From Trichomonas tenax (taxonomy: Eukaryota > Parabasalia > Trichomonadida > Trichomonadidae), in NCBI GenBank assembly GCA_023091735.1, contig JALKBU010000004.1, positions 1 to 64,000 of the forward strand: 64,000 nt of DNA, read 5' to 3'. Numbering within the stretch: the stretch's first letter is position 1; each line of letters opens with the position of its first letter. A program made the position numbers and the translations under genes. Below, one piece after another: positions 41,090 to 51,011 of the stretch. The notes below the pieces were generated by a model, which was given only the letters and a program-made list of their open reading frames with translations, searched no databases and was not told the origin of the DNA.

Positions 41090-41275
41090 GCAATTAAATT
41101 TTTATACGCAAAGTCGGCGAAACTCGTTTTTTAACTCACTGGATTAACTTCTTGATAAGTTATTGAACCCTTATGTACAAAATCATGTTGTGCATGATAT
41201 ATTAAAGAATTAACTAACAAAGTCTATATTTCATTAAAATATTAGATATATCTTGCATCAAAAACATTGATTTGA
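41090..41275. repeat. Dispersed 185-bp repeat, copy 1
   Basis: CAATTAAATTTTTATACGCA through AAAAACATTGATTTG; about 95% identical by eye to 60881-61063, same orientation. Contains CGCAAAGTCGGCGAAACTCG. Confidence 0.85.
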
Positions 41276-41664
41276 GTTAGTAATAAACATTTCGCACTGT
41301 GGCGACTGCGCCGTCAGACCTTGTCAGGGTCAATGGTACACACTCGGGTCCCCCATGTAGGGATTAATTTTTTCAATTCTTTCAAAACAAATGTTATTAT
41401 TAATTCTAAATTTTATGACTTTATAAAATGTAAAGCTCTTAAAAAGAGCCCACTCTCCTCTATAGGGAATTAAAGATTTCATAAATTTCAAAATCAGCAT
41501 TAATTTTTTTATTTTAAATGTATGATATTATTTATTTTTCCATTTATTTTAAAATTTGTGACCTAAAACTATGTCAAGGTGAAGGGGAGAGATCTCACCT
41601 GAAAACACACCCATTATAAAAATATGAAGTCAAAAGTGGTAAAAATAATGTAAAAGTTTTAGTC

Positions 41665-41800
41665 ATTCTTCTTCTGTTCTTCCTCCTTCTTTGCTTCTTC
41701 CGCTTCTCTCATACGCTTACTTATTCATCTTGGATTTTTTCCTGCTGCAAGTGCTGCTAACTGCTTTTCAGTGCATTTATGAAAATCAGGAATGCAGCTG
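41665..41800 (-). pseudogene. Short coding relic
   Basis: The minus strand reads SCIPDFHKCTEKQLAALAAG, KNPR, TGA, then ISKRMREAEEAKKEEEQKKN and a stop. Composition is protein-like, but the family is not recognised and there is no start. Confidence 0.3.
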
Positions 41801-41968
41801 GAGAGGGCTTTTTGAGCCCAGAGGCACTTCGCCCTTCGGGTTGCAACCGATGATTGCGTGCCAAGGAACCTTTACTTTGAATCAAAGTGTCGAATTGTTA
41901 CGAACCAGGAGTTTTAAAATAGATGGGTAAAAATACTTCGTTTTTTTTTGACTCTTTTCAATGCTGAA

Positions 41969-42014
41969 AATCTGACGATCTGACACTTTACAAGGTGACG
42001 TTGACACGCAAAAC
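41969..42014. repeat. Solo terminal repeat matching the 24293-25394 element
   Basis: AATCTGACGATCTGACACTT through GTTGACACGCAAAAC matches the right end of the fold-back element (25349-25394), with a 2-nt difference in length. No left partner is found nearby, so it is an orphan end. Confidence 0.7.
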
Positions 42015-42321
42015 AAGGCCAGGAATACAAAACAGTCCTTTTAGTGTTCTTCCACTCCATAGATAGTTATTTTCTTGATATCTATAGAGGAAAACAAGTA
42101 TAGATTATGTATAATGTCTTTTTATCATTGTGGACATTGATGATTATAGAAAAAAGTGCAAATCAAAGTGGCAAAAAATACTTAATTTGACAAAAAACCG
42201 TTGTCATTCGACAAATTTAGGTATAAAAAGTGATTCAAAAACCAAAAATTTTTTGCATAGATAACCGTAAAAGTCCATGTTTTTTCGATAAAATCAAAAT
42301 CGACATTTTTGCCATTTTCAA

Positions 42322-44769
42322 ATGTTTTTATCTCTTTATTTTGTCTACACTCGGAGTGAATTTAATCCGACCGATCCATATTTTCCGATGCAGTTCCCGC
42401 TGAAGAATCAGGGAAAGTGGCTCGGATACCAAGGCGAGGACATTAGTATTGATTATTGTTGGAATAATGAATATTTTGGTCAAGGATCAGCGGTTGCGGT
42501 TATAGATGACGGATGCAATTACACACATGAAGACTTTAATCGATCTTACGTTGAAGAAAAATCGTTTAATTACAAAACTTGGACAACAGACGCTATAAAT
42601 GACGATGAAACATACACATCTGGAACTACCAATGCAGGAAACATCGCTGCGGATGGAAATGACATCGCTATCATTGGTGTAGCGAAAGATAGCAAAGTTG
42701 GTTGCTTTAATATCAAATCTAATCTTACAACAGCGAATATTATCGATTCAATACAGCGAAATAACGACTTCTACAATATAAAACTTATAGGTTTCACAAA
42801 AGAATGCGGCAAATCTTGCGATTTCGACGAACCAAGCGTAGATATTCAACAAGCGATACAAAATGCCAACGAAAACATGATTTTTGTTAAGCCAGCGGGC
42901 TATGATGCGATTTTAGGCGGTGATACGAACTATGACGTAATATCTCGATCACCAAGAGTCATCGTTGTTAGTGACTCCAACCACAGAGGTGCACGTTCAG
43001 CATGGTCAAACAGAGGCACAAATATTATGTGCACAGCTCCGGTTGGAGGAAGTTCATCATTTGATAGTATTCGAACACCTACATTTCCAAGTTTATCAGT
43101 GACAAACAACACTGGAGTACAGATCAATGATCCCAGAAACAAAGGTGCATCTTTTGTTGCTGGCGCAATTGCAGTTATTTTAGGCAAATATCCACAATTG
43201 ACGTGGCGTGATGTACAGCATTTGATAGCAATCAGCTCAACGAGGATAGATCCGAACCATCCTTCGTGGGTCATCAATGGAGCCAAATTCTCATATTCGC
43301 ATATCTACGGATTTGGAAGAATTAACACATTCTTTATGATGTCCAATGTCGAAAACATCAATAAATTACCAGAGCAAGTCACTGCCACAGTTGAAAATAA
43401 TGATGAAGGAGTAATTCCTGTTTTAAGAGGCGGATCTATGACAAGAAAGGTTAAATTTGATGGCAATGATGTTGTAGGTTCAATGGAATATGTTACACTC
43501 AAAATAGACCTCGATTCAATTGATTTCAGTGTCCTTAGAATTTTAGTTTGGTCCCCTTCAAACACATTTTCGTATATTAAGTCTCCTTCAAGAATTACAG
43601 AGAATAAAGGAAGGAAGACATACGAATTCCTTATAAGAACATTCTATGGTGAGTCAAGCAAAGGAGAATGGACAATCAAATTCATTTCCGACTCTATGAT
43701 ATTCCCGCCACACTTTTACAAGTTGACTCTTTCTGCAACAGGATGCAAAGATCCAAATATCTTCACATCTTATCAGAGAGACGGCTCTGACCCATATGCA
43801 GCATTCAATGCACAATACATTCCAAACATTACAATCACTTCACCATTCGGAAAGCCATTGGAAAGAATTGCATGCGGAATTCCATTCAATGTCAATGTTA
43901 CTTTGCCACAAGAAGTAGCACAGCCAATTTCATTCACACTTGGCGATGCTATGAAGACCAGCAGATGGCCTATTCTTGACGGAGCTGTTCCTGCAGAATC
44001 AGTGAACCAATTGACAATTCCATGTCATTTCAAGAACTTCTCAAGAATGAACTTATCAGTTGAAAACTTTGAAGAAGGAATTTACGGTTCACAATCAATT
44101 GTTATTGAAAACCTGGACAAATTTGTTAATGAAGTTGTTGATCCACAGACCTATGAAGTCATTAGAATTGATGACACAGGAGCTTTGCAATTCTCTCTTC
44201 TTTTAAGAATGTCTCTTAACTATTGGATCGATGGAGCATATGCACAACGCGCAAGATTGCAATTCTATGATATAGATAATGACAAAATCATTCACACGAG
44301 TTACTTAGACTTAATCAACGCGACAAATATTAAAATAGAAAACGTAACAAGATGCTACAGATGTATGATGTCAATTGTTCCAAGCTGGTATTCTAATATG
44401 ACAGATGAATGTCTCAACATTATTCAGCCTGTTTCCATTCTCAAGCCACTCGAAAATGCTCCTGAGCCATGGATTCTTCCTCTTTCGAACGCTTGTCCAA
44501 TTCCAAGGAACATTAAGACACCAACGCCTCCACCAGCAACGCCAAATCCTTCAGCATCACCTTGGCCAGATCCAACTTGTTCACCAACAGCTACAATACC
44601 AGGTGAAGGTGCGAAACAGAACAAAGCTGCAGTTATTGTTGGCTTAACATTCCTCAGCGTGTTTGCTGTTTTCCTTGGTGTTTTCTTATGGATCAATAGA
44701 AGACGTAGAGAATCATTCTCTAAGAACTCAAGTAGAGAAAAAATAACAGATTTCTCATTAATTGAGTAA
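42322..44769 (+). CDS. Kexin/proprotein-convertase-like membrane protein, catalytic residues lost (815 aa)
   Basis: Subtilase S8B layout: short signal-like start, no clear prodomain, subtilisin-like domain (~35-345), P/Homo B domain (~355-475), a long extracellular region, a Pro-rich stalk, a membrane span near 766-790 (VIVGLTFLSVFAVFLGVFLW) and a basic tail. The aspartate site is kept (VIDDGCNYTHEDF). The histidine site HGTxxAG is SGTTNAGNIAA. The oxyanion Asn region reads VKPAGYD. The serine site GTSAxxPxxAG is RNKGASFVAGA, so the nucleophile is gone. The rest of the fold, including YPQLTWRDVQHLIAISS, is well kept, so this is a pseudoprotease rather than a decayed gene. It could bind or chaperone substrates on the surface or in the secretory path. 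Confidence 0.85.
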   Translation: MFLSLYFVYTRSEFNPTDPYFPMQFPLKNQGKWLGYQGEDISIDYCWNNEYFGQGSAVAVIDDGCNYTHEDFNRSYVEEKSFNYKTWTTDAINDDETYTSGTTNAGNIAADGNDIAIIGVAKDSKVGCFNIKSNLTTANIIDSIQRNNDFYNIKLIGFTKECGKSCDFDEPSVDIQQAIQNANENMIFVKPAGYDAILGGDTNYDVISRSPRVIVVSDSNHRGARSAWSNRGTNIMCTAPVGGSSSFDSIRTPTFPSLSVTNNTGVQINDPRNKGASFVAGAIAVILGKYPQLTWRDVQHLIAISSTRIDPNHPSWVINGAKFSYSHIYGFGRINTFFMMSNVENINKLPEQVTATVENNDEGVIPVLRGGSMTRKVKFDGNDVVGSMEYVTLKIDLDSIDFSVLRILVWSPSNTFSYIKSPSRITENKGRKTYEFLIRTFYGESSKGEWTIKFISDSMIFPPHFYKLTLSATGCKDPNIFTSYQRDGSDPYAAFNAQYIPNITITSPFGKPLERIACGIPFNVNVTLPQEVAQPISFTLGDAMKTSRWPILDGAVPAESVNQLTIPCHFKNFSRMNLSVENFEEGIYGSQSIVIENLDKFVNEVVDPQTYEVIRIDDTGALQFSLLLRMSLNYWIDGAYAQRARLQFYDIDNDKIIHTSYLDLINATNIKIENVTRCYRCMMSIVPSWYSNMTDECLNIIQPVSILKPLENAPEPWILPLSNACPIPRNIKTPTPPPATPNPSASPWPDPTCSPTATIPGEGAKQNKAAVIVGLTFLSVFAVFLGVFLWINRRRRESFSKNSSREKITDFSLIE

Positions 44770-44913
44770 TCCCAAGAAATAATACTTTTGTTACACATAT
44801 TTACTAAAAATTAATCTATTCATTCCCAAATATGATATTTAGCCTTATTTTAAAAAATTGAATTATGTCAAAAAGTGGTATTTTATGATACCTTCTTAAT
44901 TTGTTGATTCTCA

Positions 44914-45167
44914 TTAAAAGTTTTCGCTCCATCTAAGTAATATAAACGCTTGGCAGTATTTCTTTAATGTCTCAAACCCACAAGTTATATCAAATAACAA
45001 TCCAGAGTTTTCAATACGGACATTGTCAAGGGAGTTTCTGGTACAATAACTTTGTTGTAATGTAATATAGATTGTAAATCATGTTGTGATGGAGTTAATG
45101 ATGCCGATTTTCTACCTTTTAATGAAGCGCCCAATGTGACTTTTGTTTTTACAATGTCTGAATTCAT
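44914..45167 (-). pseudogene. Short hypothetical gene with a frameshift
   Basis: ATG 45167 opens MNSDIVKTKVTLGASLKGRK, SASLTPSQHDLQSILHYNKV, IVPETPL. The frame then runs out at 44985, while the next frame continues DNVRIENSGLLFDITCGFET, LKKYCQAFILLRWSENF to TAA at 44914. Both parts look coding. The shift lies near 45035. Unknown family; low confidence. Confidence 0.35.
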
Positions 45168-46560
45168 CAAATGGAAAATGCAAACAAATGAATGTAAATT
45201 AAAAATAAATGTTCCAATTCACATTCTATTTATCATTTATGATTCATTTTCTCGAGACATGTCACCTTTCGGCAACTTGATGCAACTGTAAACTATTCAA
45301 TCTCACTTTTTGTTTGGTCGGATAAAATTTTGGTTGATTTAACATCATATTCTTCTTTAAATCCTTTTGTATCTTTGATTTCATCAAAGAAAATCATAAT
45401 TTTCATCCTGGTTACCCAGATACAAATCGCATCTTTGTTTCAGTTTGAAACCATGGTTTTATCTCTTGTTGACGTATGCTCCATATTCTATATCTACCAA
45501 TGCCACAATCCAAGCACGTCATTGTCGGTAAGACCGAAATCTCGAAAAAATTATCTTTTTCTACAGTGCGTATTGAGAAGATTTGATACGCTACAATGAT
45601 ACACATCAGCATCTCTATGCAAAGTCACTATTCAGAATACTCAAATCGTCAAAATGTTGCACGTTTATAATATATGCGAAATATAACAATTCGATTTTAA
45701 GAAACAACTAACTCACAAATACATTAACTGCGTTACGCTGTATGATTTGTGTATAGTAAGTGCACATAAATATACTTTTCGATATTTTGCATTATTAAAT
45801 TAATCAAGTTCGTCTTTAATATCATTGGATTGGCATTATTTGTTTCTTCTAATGAATACTATCTTATTTTATAATGAATTACAGCCCAAAATTTTCATGC
45901 AAAAAATCAAATGCACATATATATAGATCAACTGACAATATGCATTTTATTTATAGAATATATAGAAAAAACAGTATATATGAGCTATAAAACTTGTTTA
46001 TTCAAAGATATGATAAAAATCTAAAATAGGAATATATATATTTTGGACATCCATCGGTTTCTTCAATTGGACATATTCTCCCAACATATGTAATTTCAAT
46101 TCTAGATATAAATGTTAGCTATAGGATGTTTGATTTTTCATTTTCATTTTTACATAAAAAATCCATTAAACTTTAGCTTCCTGTATTAGACTGATTTCAA
46201 CAAAATTTAATCGAATGGACTTTAATAAGGATCCTTTGCCAATGCCATCAAGAACTCCTATTTGTTATTTAAGTTCTGTGTCAACATATCGTGTTGATCT
46301 TGCAAAATTTGTTATGACTGTAATAAATATTTAGACTTTTTCAATATTTAATATAAACTAGGGGTATCAGGAAATGAGATATCCGAAATTTGTGGCGCAT
46401 AATTACTTCTGTGATGATCATTTTCGTATTTTCTTTGCAATAAATTGAAAAAAAAAATATTAACAAACTGCAAAATACTTGTGGTGATTACATTTACCCA
46501 AGTCGGGGAGGTATTAGAATCACCAGAAATGGATTAAAAATTATCAAAGTTGCAATTGCT
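45168..46560. other. Intergenic
   Basis: AT-rich, with no convincing gene, repeat or RNA. Confidence 0.5.
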
Positions 46561-46573
46561 AATGGTTAAATTT

Positions 46574-47420
46574 TCATAACCTATATATATAGAAAGCTGG
46601 TCCATTTCCAAAAATGCTGCAATTTTCAACGATCAAATCTGCGCCCAAATAAATTATTCCTCTAGAAGTTGTTTTTTTTTTTTTTTTTTTTTTTGTATTG
46701 CTTAGGATGTTACAACAAAAATCTTTATAACTTCCATTAGATGTTGTTCCATGTTCGAGGCATCTACGATTACTTGCAAAGTTACTTTCAATTGTTGAGA
46801 AATTAATAATGCAATTTCCTTTGGGCTTAGCCATATAAAATCCTGAGGCCTCAAAAATATTATTACGAGAAATGTTTGATGAAAAAATGCCGCAATTTCC
46901 AAAAATAAAATGAAACAAATTGCTTTGAGTCTCTTCATTACAATCATATATAGAGAATTCAATAGCATAGTTTTGTTTATCGCTGTTATCAGCCAATTCA
47001 GTATATGAATGGAATCCACTCCCATTTGTTACAAATGAACTTATAGTACAGAATCTGTGTTAAATAATTGGACTGTCACTCTTAAAATAAATAGCGCCGC
47101 CATCGCTTTTTCTGCTGCAATTATAGAAAAAATCAAAAAGAATGTAGGAACTTGATAGAATCTGAAGTAATATACATTGACCCTTTTTTTGGTCAATAAA
47201 TGAACTTTTGTAAACGTAAATTTCGTTGTTGTTTTGGGAAATGTTACAATTTAGACAGTTTTCATATTTGTTTCCATCATATTTCTCGTCATAGAACATT
47301 CGCCAGACATCACTTGGAGCATTATCTTTGTGAATGAAACCATTAAAGTAACCAGATGCAACAGATAACTCTCATCAATAATTTGTTAATGTTATAAATT
47401 TTCCACCACCAAATAAACAT
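46574..47420 (-). pseudogene. Beta-helix surface protein gene with one stop and a lysine run
   Basis: A collinear minus-strand frame: SVASGYFNGFIHKDNAPSDV (about 47375), then YENCLNCNISQNNNEIYVYK, SDGGAIYFKSDSPII, TAA at 47060-47062, then ITINE-like region NCIINFSTIESNFASNRRC and NGSYKDFCCNILSNT, a polylysine run encoded by the A-tract (T23 at 46672-46694), IYLGADLIVENCSIFGNGPA and a stop at 46574. The DAPSDVW..F and FxxxxENC(S/T)IFxN patterns are typical of the family. A single stop plus a homopolymer suggests fairly recent loss. Confidence 0.6.
46672..46694. repeat. T23 homopolymer in pseudogene
   Basis: Twenty-three consecutive T on the plus strand; read as lysines on the minus strand. 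Confidence 0.9.
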
Positions 47421-47502
47421 CGGCAAATGAATATAATAAACATTGAAGTTCTATGATGGAATTTCAACACTATGTTAATTTATAAATCAATACAAACAAA
47501 TT

Positions 47503-48795
47503 TTATTCAGAGTTGGCGAAATCATTAAGTTGAGATGTGCAAGCAATAATTTTAGCTCTAGCATAGTCAAAGGAAGGAGAAAGGCCAACAGCAGGTGTAT
47601 ATTGATCAACAAAAGATGAAATCTGAGTCATATCAATACATGAACTTGCAATTACGATGGCCATGAAAATCGTGAATGTTTCCTCGAAAGAGAAAATGGT
47701 CTTCGTCCCATTACAATAATGGGAGGCACATCTATTGAGAACCAACACTGTCTGATGAACTGTGCTTATTATATCTAACGGATTAGTTTGGAACAGTATT
47801 TCTTCGAATTTCGCAACTGCTTCTTTATATAAAGGATCATATCTAAATATATTAACAACTGTATCATTATCATTATATTGTGGACTAATATCGTTTGGAA
47901 TCTGTAAGAAAGAACACGTTAAATTTTGCAATTTTGGATTTAATGGTTCTATTTTCTGTAAAAACTTATTATTGAAGTAAACTTCGTCGAATATATATCT
48001 GTATAGCAAATAGGACATCACTCTGCATGAATCATCTGTGTTAAAATCAATATCATTGAGAATATTTGGAATTAAGGTGAAAATCTGGTTCATGAACTCT
48101 TGCGGCTCAAGAATTTCGAATGATTCTATGATTTCTTTTATTAGTTGCTTATATTTAAACAAATCAGACATTATTAGAGTTTCAAATCTGATTTGAAGCG
48201 AACTTATTGGAACATGTGTGGTTTTGTGGTCCATTCCTTTGATGTAGCAACTAATTATGCTCGTTAATTCCATTCTAAGATTTTCAAAATCGATATTTAT
48301 TGGAAAAAGAAGATTAACTTTCTGCTGTAGTCTGTTCGATAGCTGTATTATCTGTTTTGCTTTCGGCGAATCGCTTTCAATATCTGAAAATAAGAGATTT
48401 GAGTCAACATATATCAAAAAATCTTCGTCTATTGGTTTATGGCGCTCCAAAAGTTCAATAATCTTTCCAATAAGTTGTATTGAGTCTTCTTTTTTCTTTT
48501 CTCGCAGCCTTTTCAGTTTATAATCAAGAAATTTTATCGCATGAAAAGTATTTTTTGGAGTTCCGTGCATCATTTCATCACAATGTAGATCTGAGAGCTT
48601 GAATTTTTTACTAATTAAGTTATAATTGTAGTATGTCGTTAACTTTCCTAATTGTTTTAAATATAAATCCTCAACCTTTTGATCTGAGAACCTTTGGCCA
48701 TTTTGGTTGTCATTGAGGGTCATGAAAGCGATGTAACGAAGAATATCTATTTGGTCTTCGATCTCTTCGAAAATCAATTCTTCATTTTTTGTCAT
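47503..48795 (-). CDS. VPS9-like domain protein, possible Rab5-type GEF (430 aa)
   Basis: Mostly helical. Residues ~215-425 have the order of a VPS9 domain: a helical lead, RVMSYLLYRYIFDEVYF, a segment with DPLYKEAVAKFEEIL and VHQTVLVLNRC, then SFEETFTIFMAIVIASSC, IDMTQISSFVDQY, and FDYARAKIIACTSQLNDF at the position of the family's final helices. The key VPS9 Asp/Tyr positions are only roughly matched (FEETF for aDDLLP; FDYARA for GExxYY). VPS9 proteins activate Rab5-type GTPases on endosomes. No signal or membrane segment. Start: ATG 48795 with CCATTTTA just upstream. An unrelated helical protein is possible. Confidence 0.5.
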   Translation of the reverse strand: MTKNEELIFEEIEDQIDILRYIAFMTLNDNQNGQRFSDQKVEDLYLKQLGKLTTYYNYNLISKKFKLSDLHCDEMMHGTPKNTFHAIKFLDYKLKRLREKKKEDSIQLIGKIIELLERHKPIDEDFLIYVDSNLLFSDIESDSPKAKQIIQLSNRLQQKVNLLFPINIDFENLRMELTSIISCYIKGMDHKTTHVPISSLQIRFETLIMSDLFKYKQLIKEIIESFEILEPQEFMNQIFTLIPNILNDIDFNTDDSCRVMSYLLYRYIFDEVYFNNKFLQKIEPLNPKLQNLTCSFLQIPNDISPQYNDNDTVVNIFRYDPLYKEAVAKFEEILFQTNPLDIISTVHQTVLVLNRCASHYCNGTKTIFSFEETFTIFMAIVIASSCIDMTQISSFVDQYTPAVGLSPSFDYARAKIIACTSQLNDFANSE

Positions 48796-49516
48796 TAAAA
48801 TGGCTAAATGTTCTTATTTTATCTATGATTTACAAAATTAACCTTTTATTTATCAATCTCGTTATTTTCTTTTCTGTTGCAGTTTGCTTTATTTTTTATG
48901 TATTATCGTTTTTTGACATTTTAATTAGTTCAACAGTGAAAATATGGAAAAGAATAAATTTATGTAATTTTGAAAATGAGGTTTTATAAGTTAACCACTA
49001 AAATAAAAGATCTATGAACTCAATATATTATGTTTATATATGCAAAATTGAGCAAAACCATATATTTGATGTCTCAAGAAATGTTTGGAGGAAAAAAATC
49101 ATAATAACAAAGGAATTCCATATTAGAAACAGTGATAATTCTTGAATTTAATTCAATACACCAAATCCTAGTCTAATCCCATTCGTTATCAAATTTCGAA
49201 ATTTGATTTTTTTCTACTTACAGGCTGACAATCCAAGGATCCATTACTAAACTGATTTTCAATAGGTGTGTAAGTGTTTCTCTATATTTTTTCCTGAAAT
49301 ATTGATTTAATTATAATACTTTCAAAAATCAGCTTTGTAAATATTCCCAAATTCTTAAACTTCCACTGAAATCTATTAACTTTCAGTTAAAGCCATATTT
49401 CCAGTTATTTTGTTTAATCGAATTTATCATTTGATATTATTGAGATTTTAACAATAATATGATTATTAGACATGAACATTGTAAAAATATATCAAACATA
49501 CAACTTTATTTCTATC
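48796..49516. other. Intergenic
   Basis: AT-rich, no gene supported. Confidence 0.5.
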
Positions 49517-50740
49517 TTATATCAAAGGAGTCAACAATGAACTTTCAGTTGTTTGCGATTCAGAAACTACTGAAACATTTTTGAAGAAAAATGAAATAAT
49601 GAGTAAAATAATAGAAATAGAAAGCTCAGGAACCAAATAAATAATTTGGAAAGCTTTCCATGAATATACATCATTAAATTTCTTTGCCACATTCTTGTGA
49701 TAAAAATCAACAAGAATTTTCTTAATTTGGACCAAAACTTGGATCCAAGCCACAAGATAACATGTAATGGATAATTCAAAGTTCTTAACAAGGAGAGAAA
49801 TGGATATAGTGATTTGCGGACGACTTAAAAAGTTCAATAATCCAACAATAATAGCAACTGTCAATGAGTTGAACTTTGAACCAATATAAATATAAATGGT
49901 GAATATAATGACCAGCAAACTTAATGAAATAATAAGAATTGTCTTTGTGTTCGCAATAAAGTAGTCAAGAATTGGGAAAACAATGGAACCAATGATTTCT
50001 CCAACATTAAATGTTAACAATTTGTTCATCTTTTCTTTATATGAATTGGAAAGAAGCTGATTGTTAAATATTTCATAAGGATCCATAACGAGATATATTA
50101 ACAAAGCAGAATAAAGAACTAATGCATATAAATCCAATTTTTTCAAAGTTCCTCTAAACTCTTTCCAAAAATGACTTAATCTTTCTTTTATGCTTAATTT
50201 TGCATAGCTGAATACTTCCTTGTTGTCGCTGTTGCTTGAGATATTAAGTGGAGGAAATATGTGAGCTTCTGGAACATCAGTGTACAAAAATGCAACACCC
50301 GAAAGGAATTCAAATGCAGCAATGATGTAAAATATCAAAAACCAAAGATAATCATGCGACGCTAATCTTTAAGCAAGAGCATTTGGTATGTCACTTAAAG
50401 CTATAATTGCAATAGTGATAAAACACATTACTCCTCAAATTGCAAATGAGTAATGTTTCATTGAGAACCAAAGGCTTATTATTTTGATCATTACTCCATG
50501 AATTAGTATAGAAGTCAATCCGAAAACAGCAGAATTAATTGTAACTAGGATTAAACTAGATTCTGCTAAGAATATCGAAGCACCTGTTCTGATGAATGAA
50601 AAATAAAAGATTATATAGGTTGGTTTGTAAATATCAAATAATATAGAAAATAATAGTGTTCCTACGATCATGCAAACATTGTATGTAGTAGAGATCGTGG
50701 TTATGTCGCCTTTTTATATTTGAATGATTTCAATTTTTGT
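49517..50740 (-). pseudogene. MFS-type transporter gene with in-frame stops
   Basis: One continuous minus-strand frame encodes hydrophobic spans typical of a 12-TM major facilitator: TTYNVCMIVGTLLFSILFDI, FYFSFIRTGASIFLAESSLI, IKIISLWFSMKHYSFAI, TGA (50435-50437), CFITIAIIALSDIPNALA, TAA (about 50369), SHDYLWFLIFYIIAAFEFL, then a soluble loop and six more spans to TAA at 49517. The first one or two spans are missing and an upstream in-frame stop lies near 50720. The C-terminal half (273 codons) is intact. Substrate not predictable. No frameshift is needed to join the pieces, so the loss is recent. Confidence 0.65.
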
Positions 50741-51011
50741 TGGCAAATGACATGTCAAAAAAATATTACGATGACACATTTTATTGAAAGCATAACTGAA
50801 TTTCTTGTTTTCAAAGCATCTTTAATATCAATAGAAATCTGAGTGTTTTAAAATTAGTTTGTCTTTGTTAATTAATAGGCTTGAAGGTTCAGTGAAATGA
50901 AATGTCATCTTGAGTGGTATAAGATATGGAATTAAACTTGGGTCGATTTTCGAAAAAATCATGATTCATCAAAATTACTAACAAATAAATTATATGATTT
51001 AAACATAATAA
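50741..51011. other. Intergenic
   Basis: AT-rich, no feature. Confidence 0.5.

Larger units (their letters stand above)
40868..42321. other. Intergenic mosaic of repeats and GC-rich fragments
   Basis: Contains the dispersed 185-bp repeat (41090-41275), a GC-rich patch at about 41289-41346, coding-like minus-strand relic (about 41665-41800: DFHKCTEKQLAALAAGKNPR, then a stop, then a Lys/Glu-rich end), a second GC-rich patch at about 41797-41880, and a solo element end (41969-42014). No intact gene. Confidence 0.45.

Noticed and set aside
41289..41346. Possible tRNA or small RNA in the GC-rich patch
   Set aside because: No acceptor stem closure or T-loop could be found by eye, so no RNA gene is claimed.
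45330..45612. 89- and 66-codon frames on opposite strands
   Set aside because: No family resemblance, no promoter motif, composition like surrounding non-coding sequence.
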